Below, piece after piece: positions 37,101-46,000 of a DNA stretch of 48,949 bases (position 1 is its first letter; each line of letters begins with the position of its first letter). The position numbers and the translations under genes are program-made. The DNA lies in assembly GCA_018057925.1 (NCBI GenBank), contig JAGPCT010000023.1:1-48949 (forward strand), written 5' to 3'. The notes beneath the pieces are model-generated. The model ran no database searches, was not told the origin of the DNA, and worked only from the letters and a program-made list of their open reading frames with translations. This DNA comes from Saprospiraceae bacterium. Lineage in GTDB: Bacteria; Bacteroidota; Bacteroidia; Chitinophagales; Saprospiraceae.

Positions 37101-40100
37101 AAACTACCGTTTAATGGCGATGATGAATACGATGAGCTGGAAACCAGTTGTTCTGATGCTTGGAAGATACCATCTTCATCCAAATCTACCCATATTGCCC
37201 GTCCATAGGTATCGTTTCCGGCTACTGTCATTGAGTAGTTGATGGTTGTTCCGGCATCCGCAGACATTATCGCAGTTGTATGAAAATCCTGATATCCTGT
37301 CGTTGACCCTCCCGATGTATTGTTGATATTGGTCGTTCCACCTGTCGTAGTGAAATTACTGACATAGTAGGTATTTCCACCGCCTGTAGAAGGAGTACAA
37401 TAGCAATTACTCAAATCTTCCATCGTCACCAGTAGTGCAGTAGAATATGCCGACAATCCGGAGTTGGCACATGTCACAATGCAGCGATAGTACTTAGCTG
37501 CAGTCTGCGACGTCGTCTGGGTAGGGGATGTACCTAAGCTGGTAACACCCATTGTAAAAGCAGCGTCATCGGCGCTCTGCCACTGGTATGTAACATCCGC
37601 ACCAGATGCAGGGTTCTGTAACGACAAGGTGAAGTTCACACTTGGACATACTGAATTATCACTGGAATTGGTGCTACCAGGGGCTGGTGTGCCGGAGCAG
37701 CCTATGACCGTAAGTGTATAATCTTCGTATTCTCCTTCACCGAGTTTATAACAAGCATCGTTTGAGTTAAGAAGTTCGAGGGAAGCAATAATACGCATGC
37801 GCTTATTTCCACTGGATACTGATAGCGGAATGGTAAAACTACCTGTCAATGGCGATGGATCATACGTTGAGCTGGAAACCAGTTGTTCTGATGCCTGAAA
37901 TATTCCATCTTCATTCAAATCCACCCATATCGCTCGCCCATAGGTTCCTCCTCCGGCTACCGTCATTGAGTAGTTGATGGATGGACCGACTTCAGCAGAC
38001 ATTGTTGCGGTAGTATGAAAATCCTGATATCCTGTTGCTGATCCTCCTGATGTATTGTTGATATTGGTCGTTCCACCTGTCGTAGTGAAATTACTGACAT
38101 AATAGGTACTTCCACTCCATGTAGAAGGAAGACAATATAGCTCTGTCGTAAAACTATTTGGGTTGCCGGTAGCCGTTGATGTATTGTAGTAATAGTCATA
38201 ATAAGGTCCACTACCACAACGGATATAATCATATACTCGGACATAATACGTCGTCGTTGGGGAAAGGTTGGTAATGTTGACTGAATTCGACCAATCATCA
38301 AAGATAATCTGCTGTCCGGCGTTTTGCCATGCGGCATTGGCTACTAATGCCGGACCCGATCCATTTACGGGATCAATAAATGAATTAGTATTGTTTAAAT
38401 ATACCACTCTTCTTGTACCGCTACCATTGGTCCAGGAGACTGTCGCAGTGGTACTGTTCACATTGGATGGCGTAATATTGCTTGCTTGTGTACCGGGAGC
38501 TGCCGGATCAGTTACTTGAACTACCACATCGGAATAATCAGACAAGCCGGAATAAGCACAAGTGATCTTCAACCGATAATATTCTGTTTGCCCTCCTGTA
38601 TGAGCGGGCAGTGTATAAGTCGCTGTTGTCGCAGATGGGCCCGAAGCGTTAGTGTAATTAACATTATCCGTGGACACTTCCCACTGTAAGCTAATTCCAG
38701 TCACTCCCGTCGTATAACCTGTTGCAGCGGCTGTCGCCGGTGTCGGCGTCATGCCATTACATGTCAGACGGACAAGTGGCGCTGTAATGGTTCCAGCATC
38801 CGGTGTGCCGGCACAGGATGGCAATAAAGCCAAACTCACATTATCCACTGCCGACGGAGGGTTTGTTCCCCCACTTAAATTATTACTCCATTCAAATGCC
38901 AATCGCATTGTTTGCCCGGCGAATGAACTGACATCCAATGTGCTATAAGAATAGGTTTGCCAAGTACTTTGTTGAAAAAAATCTGCCACCCATATTCTTC
39001 CTGATCCGGAATAAGTTTGCATTCCTGCTGTAGGAACAAAGGATGCAGGTAGCAACCAAACTCTTAAATAATCCAAATTGTTTCCCATTCCTTTCCAGTC
39101 AAAACTAAACGTAGCGAGGGTCGAACCTGAAGGAATCGCTATATCCCGATAGGCATGAACTACCGAAGCTGCATTAAATGTATAAGCATTTGATGTACCG
39201 CCATCATTGGAAACATAGATAGCATTGGCAGCATTGCCGGTAGCAGCGCCGTAAGCCCATTTATTTGTTTGTGTTCCATTGACGAAGGCAAAATCATTAC
39301 TATCAAAGTTCTGATTATAAGGTAATGAAGCCGGGATTTGAGTTGTAGCAAACGTTATCACATTACTATTGGCACTGTATCCATTGCCGTCGCCGCTACA
39401 GTCCTGACGTACGACGTAGCTGTACCAGGTCGTAGGAGTCAGCCCAGTTAGTCCGATAGTGCTAGCATTGGATGCTGTTACTACCGTATTATTGACGTTG
39501 CCTGCTGTGGAGCCCGTACCCGGTGTACCGAAGGTCGCTGTAGGGCCGTACTCTATGATCCAAGAGCCCGGAGAAATAGACCAATTGGCACTCGCTGTGG
39601 TTGCTCCTATATTGGATGCCTCTGTGGCTGTGGTACGGAGACAAGCCGGCCCCGGTTCTAACTTCAACTTATCGATACCGATATCTGAATAAGCAGGATA
39701 ACTGGTCGCCTCCAGCTTAATAACCGTAGTGGCTGAGGTGGAATTAAAGTCAAAAGTCTTATTAGTCCATGTCGCAGACACACCAACATCAAGTCCCACT
39801 TGAGAGAATGTAACACCTCCATCCGTAGATATTAATACCTTCAGCACATCTGTGCCACTTGTGTTTATGTGGTCAAAGGACAATCTGGTATTGCCGGTAG
39901 CTGCCGTCATGTTGATATATAGACTTAAAGAGCCTTTTGTGTCGCTTATCAATTCACTTGAGTGAAACCGGGCAGAATAAGTGCCATCGGTGGAGACCGG
40001 TGTATAATTACCTAACCCAATAGATGTCCATGCTGCCGTGCCTCCTTGATCATTCCGCCGCCAACTGGCATTGCCTGTATTAGGAGAGTTCAGCCAAGAT

Positions 40101-42049
40101 GTTGATGGTTGTCCAAATGTGCTACACCCACTAACCCAAGACTCAAAACTTTCGGTATAGCTCACGTTATTGTAGGTAGCATAGGTAGGGCTCATCGTCA
40201 CCTGCAGCGCAGTAGAATATGCCGACAGCCCGGTGTTGGTACAGGTCACAAGGCAGCGATAGTACTTTGCTGCGGTCTGTGAAGTTATCTGGTCAGAGGA
40301 TGTGCCTAAGTTGGTAACACCTATTGTAAAAGCAGCGTCATCGGCGCTCTGCCATTGGTAGGTAAGACCCAAGGCAGATGGAGAGTTCTGAAGCGATAAC
40401 ATAAAGTTCACACCTGAACATACCGTATTGTCACTGGAAATGGTGTTCCCAGAGGCTGGTGTGCCCGTACATGGGAGTATTTGGTCAAGGCTGATATCAT
40501 CCAAAGATATATACCATGTATTAGCATTAATCGTACCTTTTATACCTATGTAATAAGTGCCGGAGGATGCCGGAGTGAATATACCTGAGACCAATTGGTA
40601 AAAACCATTGGTCAGGCCTACATTGGCAACCGTATTTGTCATCCCTGCATTGGTGGGAGTTGAACCATAAGCTAAGGTAAGGCTGGCATTAGTAGTGTTA
40701 GAACCATCCTGACGCGCATGCGCTTTAAATTCATACGTAGTACCTCCTGTCAAAGCCACCGGGTAAAACAACCAGGTCGTATTACTATAACTAAGATAAG
40801 CGTTCCATCCTCCTGTCCTCGGTAATCGGTTATAGTCATTCGCGGTATTATTTGCAGTCCACCAGAATGAACCAGCAATAATCTGTTTTAACCAACAGCC
40901 TCCGACTGTAGTCTGATCAATATATCCACTTTCAAAGCCTTCACTAAATGGAATAGATGCAGGTGAACACAGCGTCTTAAACGTCCCAGAAGCATTATAA
41001 CCACCGTAACCATATTCACTAGGAATATGTGACCACAATCCATTTACTGAACCATTACCAGACTGGACCCTTATTTGATAGGTAGTTGTAGGGCTCAGAC
41101 CTGTTAGTGTGGCTGATGTACCAATTACCGGGTTGCCGCTGAAGTTTGTCCACGTACAAGAACCCACTGCACGGTATTGTATATTATACTGAGTAGCTCC
41201 TGTAGGTGCAGTCCAACTCAAATCGGCACTGCTAGATGTGATATTTGCCACAGCGTTAAATGTGCGCACCGGCTTAGGATCAGTCGCATTGGGCTTTGTC
41301 CAAGTATAGGTAAGACCATTGGCTGGTACTACCCCGGAGTTAGCACTGTTGAAGTAACAATAACTATTATCATAACTATCGCCAGTCACGACATTACTCC
41401 AGTTACAGGTGTTTGGTGAACCGGTAACATTGATCATCACATTGTTGATGTCAGTACTCCAGTTTGAGGCTACGGTACCATTGGTTTTCCAACCTACTTG
41501 TGGGTAAGTGGTGTTTGCAGCCGGTGTCATGGTGCCATATACAAATTTTATATCACCTGTACTGGTATTAAGTCTAATCTGAAAATTTAATACTTCAATG
41601 TAACCATATCGATTGAAGTTTTTCCATTCAAATACCAACTCATTTCCCACTTGTTGCCTCCAAGCAGTACCTCCATTATTATTATTAAGGTCACGCCCAA
41701 AAGGTGCAAATATTACCGCACCATTGGTCATGGCGGTGCTTAGTGGATTGTAACTGGTATTAGTTGTCGGAGCAGAACTAGTATATAGTGCCAACCACCC
41801 ATTGGAACCCATACGGGCATTGGTATAAGTCACACCATTCACAGTAAAGCCAGGCAATCCTGTAATGTTTGTCCCCACGTCATTACCCGTGGCCACTGAT
41901 GTCCCTGTTCCACTTATAGACGAGTACGTGCCTGTACTAATTGTAAGCGGGTACTGAGGAGCTAACTGGGCATGTACTCCTCCTGTACTCATGAGTATAG
42001 CCAAGGCGACAAGCCAGATAATAGACAAAAAATTGTAAATTTTCTTCAT
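34130..42049 (-). CDS. Giant T9SS-secreted multidomain surface protein (2639 residues)
   Basis: Signal peptide 1-27 (LSTGGV-like, ending VHAQ), a unique N-terminal domain (28-260), a fibronectin III domain (about 265-355), jelly-roll/MAM-like domains, Ig-like and fibronectin III modules, three GEVED domains (about 1330-1445, 1580-1690 and 1950-2060; WVDLDEDGIFQASEQL and GEGEYEDYTL) plus a divergent fourth near 2190-2316, and a final T9SS type A sorting domain (HASPNPVTGDLTVEV to RVVKM, last ~75 residues). A ~1.1-kb block (Ig-like, fibronectin III, GEVED) is duplicated inside (nt 38815-37705 and 36950-35845). No enzyme domain is visible; an adhesin or matrix protein is likely. It would leave the cell by the T9SS, to which PorZ at 5.4 kb belongs. 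Calcium-binding by GEVED is only a guess. Confidence 0.88.
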   Translation of the reverse strand: MKKIYNFLSIIWLVALAILMSTGGVHAQLAPQYPLTISTGTYSSISGTGTSVATGNDVGTNITGLPGFTVNGVTYTNARMGSNGWLALYTSSAPTTNTSYNPLSTAMTNGAVIFAPFGRDLNNNNGGTAWRQQVGNELVFEWKNFNRYGYIEVLNFQIRLNTSTGDIKFVYGTMTPAANTTYPQVGWKTNGTVASNWSTDINNVMINVTGSPNTCNWSNVVTGDSYDNSYCYFNSANSGVVPANGLTYTWTKPNATDPKPVRTFNAVANITSSSADLSWTAPTGATQYNIQYRAVGSCTWTNFSGNPVIGTSATLTGLSPTTTYQIRVQSGNGSVNGLWSHIPSEYGYGGYNASGTFKTLCSPASIPFSEGFESGYIDQTTVGGCWLKQIIAGSFWWTANNTANDYNRLPRTGGWNAYLSYSNTTWLFYPVALTGGTTYEFKAHARQDGSNTTNASLTLAYGSTPTNAGMTNTVANVGLTNGFYQLVSGIFTPASSGTYYIGIKGTINANTWYISLDDISLDQILPCTGTPASGNTISSDNTVCSGVNFMLSLQNSPSALGLTYQWQSADDAAFTIGVTNLGTSSDQITSQTAAKYYRCLVTCTNTGLSAYSTALQVTMSPTYATYNNVSYTESFESWVSGCSTFGQPSTSWLNSPNTGNASWRRNDQGGTAAWTSIGLGNYTPVSTDGTYSARFHSSELISDTKGSLSLYINMTAATGNTRLSFDHINTSGTDVLKVLISTDGGVTFSQVGLDVGVSATWTNKTFDFNSTSATTVIKLEATSYPAYSDIGIDKLKLEPGPACLRTTATEASNIGATTASANWSISPGSWIIEYGPTATFGTPGTGSTAGNVNNTVVTASNASTIGLTGLTPTTWYSYVVRQDCSGDGNGYSANSNVITFATTQIPASLPYNQNFDSNDFAFVNGTQTNKWAYGAATGNAANAIYVSNDGGTSNAYTFNAASVVHAYRDIAIPSGSTLATFSFDWKGMGNNLDYLRVWLLPASFVPTAGMQTYSGSGRIWVADFFQQSTWQTYSYSTLDVSSFAGQTMRLAFEWSNNLSGGTNPPSAVDNVSLALLPSCAGTPDAGTITAPLVRLTCNGMTPTPATAAATGYTTGVTGISLQWEVSTDNVNYTNASGPSATTATYTLPAHTGGQTEYYRLKITCAYSGLSDYSDVVVQVTDPAAPGTQASNITPSNVNSTTATVSWTNGSGTRRVVYLNNTNSFIDPVNGSGPALVANAAWQNAGQQIIFDDWSNSVNITNLSPTTTYYVRVYDYIRCGSGPYYDYYYNTSTATGNPNSFTTELYCLPSTWSGSTYYVSNFTTTGGTTNINNTSGGSATGYQDFHTTATMSAEVGPSINYSMTVAGGGTYGRAIWVDLNEDGIFQASEQLVSSSTYDPSPLTGSFTIPLSVSSGNKRMRIIASLELLNSNDACYKLGEGEYEDYTLTVIGCSGTPAPGSTNSSDNSVCPSVNFTLSLQNPASGADVTYQWQSADDAAFTMGVTSLGTSPTQTTSQTAAKYYRCIVTCANSGLSAYSTALLVTMEDLSNCYCTPSTGGGNTYYVSNFTTTGGTTNINNTSGGSTTGYQDFHTTAIMSADAGTTINYSMTVAGNDTYGRAIWVDLDEDGIFQASEQLVSSSSYSSSPLNGSFTIPPSTTSGNKRMRIVATYSPNNPSNACSNTGPGEYEDYTIIVTALPLCTGTPNAGTITAPLVRQTCGGTTPTPAIAAATGYTTGVNGISFQWEVSTDNNTYTDASGPSATTASYILPTHTSGQIEFYRMKITCTNSGLSDYSDVVVQVTDPVAPTTQASDILPSNVSNTTATVSWTNGSGDRRVVYINNTNSFTDPVNGSGPELVANSEWQNAGQQIIYDDTWNTVDITNLSPTTTYYVRVYDYVRCGSGPYDYYYNISTATDNPNSFTTELYCPPSTWDGSTHYISNFTTTCGTTNINNTSGGSSTGYQDFHTTATMSADAGITINYSMTVAGGNIYGRAIWVDLDEDGIFQASEQLGSSSSYSSSPLTGSFTIPLSASIGNKRMRILATPSPVDPSDACSNADEGEYEDYTLSVTGVASPCNGTPIGGTASVTPSSGQSGSDATWTVVGYETGSSGLTYDWQYSTDGGITWTSTGAGDIKVFTMDGPHGTEFQIRYAVSCTSSGWTGYSNVNTFTIDNTNCVPPDSNFGCYSENITSVTLLTLSDPDQTCTPQYEDRTGSQNAKPELKREMPISMSVGVGNGVIEVGVWIDSDGDGAFENAEFTDLGSGNEETVTGNITIPAGTYAGDVKMRVRTKYDWEAFDADDACAQVDYGTTRDYTVTIMKVNDDCAGAISISSDPITDFIDPGTQYMSYTSKSSVPDGSCFTTSPSSKDMWYKITTNGDNGSVLNLTVTPDASMDVALTLFDGTCGTLNAVACSNANSAGVAENMVYTLPLWDGGIEVRANKVYFLRVTDIGGNGTSFTIGNNGSTALPLTLLSFKAQQVKRGEVLLDWRVKDEVNMKQYDVQRSVDGKNFTTIGTVGNLGKEVYTLIDPKPEQGINYYRLSMVESNGLTNYSHIVAININDGKALHASPNPVTGDLTVEVKGEVGKQAVIDIIDYTGNKVRTVAIPAGKVTVDMTSLPTGVYVVQYIDGTTVYTTRVVKM

Positions 42050-42071
42050 GATGGATAATATTGTAATTGTG

Positions 42072-42104
42072 TGCCTACTCTTTCTGGATTTTCGGCTTCG
42101 TCCT
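42072..42104 (-). promoter_or_regulatory. 33-nt conserved leader element upstream of giant gene 1
   Basis: Identical in 32 of 33 positions to 48446-48478, and lies exactly 22 nt before the start codon, as that copy does before its own. On the minus strand it begins AGGACGAAGCCGAAAATCC. Flanking leader sequence is much less alike. Confidence 0.6.
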
Positions 42105-42180
42105 ATATCTCATGTAGGAAATGGATACCTATCGATGTTTTTATTTTATTGTAGCTACTTATCTTGTATGGTGTATGGTG

Positions 42181-42334
42181 TTAGGTGTTAGGCATTAGGC
42201 ATTAGGTGTTAGGTATTAGGTGTTAGGTATTAGATGTTAGATGTTAGATGTTATATATTAGATTTTATATATTAGATGTTAGATGTTAGATGTTAGATGT
42301 TAGATGTTAGATGTTAGATGTTAGATGTTAGATG
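42181..42334 (-). repeat. Heptamer array (22 units) in the 5' leader of giant gene 1
   Basis: 22 contiguous in-phase 7-nt units, consensus TTAGATG on the plus strand, with TTAGGTG, TTAGGCA, TTAGGTA, TTATATA and TTAGATT variants clustered on one side. It lies between the promoter (42424-42453) and the start codon. Confidence 0.95.
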
Positions 42335-42423
42335 TTATCTCTAAGTCACCAAACTTTACCTATTTATTTTTATTCATGTGTTTTTTTTAAAATAAAGTTT
42401 TAAGTTATTCTTTTATTACGTTA

Positions 42424-42453
42424 CAAATTTACGTTTTGTTTCATTATTCCAAA
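42424..42453 (-). promoter_or_regulatory. Promoter of giant gene 1
   Basis: Minus strand: TTTG (42450-42453), 18-nt spacer, TAAATTTG (42424-42431), a full match to the Bacteroidota pattern. It predicts a leader of about 365 nt that contains the heptamer array and the 33-nt element. Confidence 0.65.
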
Positions 42454-42483
42454 ATTAATTTATTTATTTTTTTGTTAATGAGG

Positions 42484-42597
42484 AAGGATGGGATTATCGG
42501 ATTATCGGGTGATGGGTGATGTGGTGATCGAGTGATTGGATTATCGGGTGATGAGTGATTGAGTGATCGAGTGATTGAGTGATTGGGTAATGGGATT
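42484..42597 (+). repeat. Irregular 8-nt tandem repeat
   Basis: Units of the form GAGTGATT/GAGTGATC (42570-42590) preceded by ATTATCGG and GGTGATG variants. A short version lies at 33748-33772. It lies upstream of the promoter of giant gene 1. Confidence 0.7.
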
Positions 42598-42621
42598 CAG
42601 AATGAGGCTAATCTCAAATTT

Positions 42622-42728
42622 AATACCGAATGGATATTCGTAATAGTCCAATTACATTGGCCTAAACGACTATCGCATCGGCATTATACCAAAAATGTTG
42701 GACTAATTTATAAATCAATTTGGTATAA
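42622..42728 (+). repeat. Family 2 repeat, copy 2b (inserted element)
   Basis: About 107 bp, from ATACCGAATGGATATTCG to AATCAATTTGGTATA. The homologous flank at 33781-33810 reads straight through without it, so this is a filled site whose empty counterpart is also in the window. Confidence 0.88.
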
Positions 42729-42733
42729 TATAT

Positions 42734-42840
42734 GACAAATACCGAATCTATTTATACCACATATTCAATGTTTTATGAAATTAACTGAAACTATTCGTAC
42801 ATAGATGCGCCCCTCACAACCAGCACTCTGCGGGCTTTAG
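42734..42840 (+). repeat. Family 1 repeat, degenerate copy 1f
   Basis: Sister of the copy at 33807-33912, next to the inserted family 2 element. Confidence 0.7.
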
Positions 42841-42852
42841 CACACTACATTT

Positions 42853-42881
42853 AAAAAAAAGGGTCACCTCCCGGCAACCCT
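42853..42881 (-). terminator. Terminator of the 1794-residue giant gene
   Basis: Minus strand: AGGGTTGCC pairs with GGTGACCCT around a GNRA loop (GGGA), followed by T residues. Compared with 33925-33954, one G-T pair has become a T-A pair, so the stem is kept while the sequence changed. Confidence 0.85.
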
Positions 42882-42985
42882 CTTTTTTTTAATTAAACGT
42901 CAGTTTTTAATTGAAAATTGAAAATTGAAAACTTATTTAATTGAAAATTGAAAATTATTTTTCATTCTCCATTCTCATTCTTCCA

Positions 42986-43041
42986 TTCTCCATTCTCCAT
43001 TCTCCATTCTCCATTTTCCATTCTCCATTCTCCATTCTCTA
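42986..43041 (-). repeat. Heptamer array starting in the stop codon of giant gene 2
   Basis: Eight in-phase TTCTCCA-type units ending TTCTCTA, whose CTA is the stop codon complement. More ATTGAAA units lie at 42909-42955. Confidence 0.88.
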
Positions 43042-46000
43042 CATTTTCACCACTCTTGTCGTATATACTGTCGTACCGTCGATATACTGTACCACATATA
43101 CACCTGTAGGGAGGCTTGTCATATCGACTGTGACCTTTCCGGCAGGAATTGCCACTGTACGCACTTTATTGCCTGTATAATCGATGATATCTATCACTGC
43201 CTGCTTACCTACTTCGCCTTTCACTTCTACGGTCAAGTCGCCTGTAACAGGGTTAGGAGACGCGTGTAATGCTTTGCCGTCATTGATATTGATTGCAACG
43301 ATGTGGCTGTAATTGGTCAGACCGTTGGCTTCTACCATGGACAAGCGATAGTAGTTGATACCTTGTGCCGGCTTCGGATCTATGAGTGTATAAACTTCTT
43401 TGCCCAGATTGCCCACAGTCCCGATTGTCGTGAAGTTCTTGCCGTCAACACTGCGCTGTACGTCATATTGCTTCATATTCACTTCGTCTTTTACCCTCCA
43501 GTCAAGCAATACTTCGCCTCGCTTCACCTGCTGTGCCTTGAAGGAAACGAGGTTGACCGGTAAAGGTGCATTGCCTTTGTGCAAGTAGAAAGTAGAGAAT
43601 GATGTAGGGCTGAATGCTACCGAATGAGCATTATCGGCAGTTCTGGTCAGATCATCGAAATTTGCAAGCAGTGTGCCTATAGTACCAGGAGCTTTACCAC
43701 AACGGTTAGCAAATTTAGAGGCGCTTAAATCAGCTGCGCCGGTTACAGAAGGATCTGCCGTTTTAAGAGCAGTTAATTCAGCATCTGTAAAATAAAAATA
43801 GATATCACAAGCTAAACTTGGTTGATTTGCAACAGTTACTGTAAAGTCTCTATCTAAGTAATATACCCCTGCTCCATCTTGTCTTACATTTCCGGTGTTA
43901 ATATTGACTGAAGCTGATACATTTCCGAGGTTTTGTCCTTTTGGAAAAATCTCTGCTATCAAATTACCGGCATTATCAAAAAGTGGGACCCATCGATATC
44001 CGTTACCAACTGCCGTTGAGATATTGACTGTACCCGGTGAGCAATTACTACTTGCCAAAGGATTCAAATCACTTGGGTCATACGCAGCAATAGCAAAAGT
44101 ACTTCGAGAGGTTGAGGCCTTACGAATTCTAATATATAATACACTATTAGGTGTCTGACCGGTTAACACTATAGCCGGCATAAAATTAGTAGGTGTACCA
44201 TATAAATTTGCATCTTCATTACAATTTAGATAAGTAAGATTTCCGCATGTACCGGTATATACTTGCATGGAATAATCATTCTCAGAACTGCTTGTACCAC
44301 CTGTGACAAAAGTCTCAATATTGACGTTGCCGGATGCCGGCACTGTAACTTTATACCATACATCAAAAATATCACTAAAAGAATTACATGAAGAACCTGA
44401 AAAATTTTCGTTGGATGCGGTTGCACCTACCATTGTACCTAATGTCAATTGAGAAGCCACTTCTTTGGTAACGGTGAGATTAATCGCACCACTACAGTCA
44501 TCGTTGGCAAGTGAGTTTACTGTTAATACACCACTCACATAGGTAGTGCCATCCCAGAATCCGCCGCCGCCACTTGAGTATCCACCATATTTGAATGGGC
44601 CACCATTGAGCTGCCATCTACTTGCATAGTAGTATGTACCAGGTGCAAGGTTAGAGCCTATTGCAGCCTGGTATTCATCATTGTTTAAAGCATCTACATT
44701 GTACGTCGCTGCCGTCCAAGTCCATCCACCTCCGGCAGGATCAGAATTGGTAGAGCTGGTACCTACCCATACGGTAATACCTGCACCCTGACCACCAGCA
44801 TCGGTCACGCCGGGCTCATAGCCCCTGGTATAAACAGTCAAGTCTTGCCCTGCATCGATGTTACCTGTAGCCGGGAACTGGAGGTTGCACCAGTCCATGG
44901 CGTCAGTAGGTGCCAATGTAACTGAAATGTCATCCAGCGAAATATACCATGGACTACCATTAATGACTCCTTTAATCCCTATATAATAAGTGCCGCTTGC
45001 TGATGGTGTAAAAACTCCGGCGACTTCCTGATAATTACCATTTACTATACCTTGTGCATTGACTACTGTATTCGTCATGCCGGCATCCGAAGCAGAAGAT
45101 CCATAGGCCAGTGTAATGCTGGCATTAGTAGCTGTTGCGCCATCCTGACGTGCATATACCGAGAATTTATAAGCTGTACCGCCTGCAAGCGTCACCGGAT
45201 AAAATAGCCAATCCGTATTACTATATTGTAAATAAGCGTTCCATCCTCCTGTCCTTGGTGCTCGGTTATATGTAGTCAATGTATTGTTTGCAGTCCACAC
45301 TGCTGCACCAGCCATGCTCTGTTGTGACCAACAGCCTCCGACAGCCGTCTGATCAGTATATCCACTTTCAAAGCCTTCGCTAAATGGAATAGATGCCGGC
45401 AAGCATGCCGTCGTAAACGTAATCACATTGCTATTTGCACTATATCCATTACCGCCGCCGCTACAATCCTGGCGTACTACATAGCTGTATCCGGTACTTG
45501 CAGTCAGTCCTGTCAGGCCGATGGTGCTCACGTTAGATGCTGTCACAACGGTATTATTGACATTACCCGCTGTCGCACCTGTACCCGGTGTGCCGAAGGT
45601 CGCTGTAGGACCGTATTCTATGATCCAAGAGCCTGTAGCCGTGGACCAGTTGGCACTCGCTGTGGTAGCTGTTATGTTGGTCGCTACTGTGGCGGTGGTG
45701 GCAAGGCAAGTTGGAATATCAAAATAAATATTATCCACAGCTGCCGGCGGGTTTGTCCCGGCGCTTGCATCATTGCGCCATTCAAATACCAAACGCATAG
45801 TTTGCCCTGCAAAGGTGCTGACGTCTAATGAACTATTAGAATATGTTTGCCATGAAGATTGTTGATTCAAATTACCCCCTACCTGTATTCTGCCTGAACC
45901 GGCAGTAATTTGCGTTCCTGCCGTAGGAATAAAGGATGTCGGGACTAACCATACTCTTAAATAATCATAGCTTGATTCTCCAAATCCCTTCCAATCAAAA

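Noticed and set aside
42181-42334. Heptamer array as a CRISPR
   Set aside because: Units are 7 nt with no spacers, and no cas genes are present.
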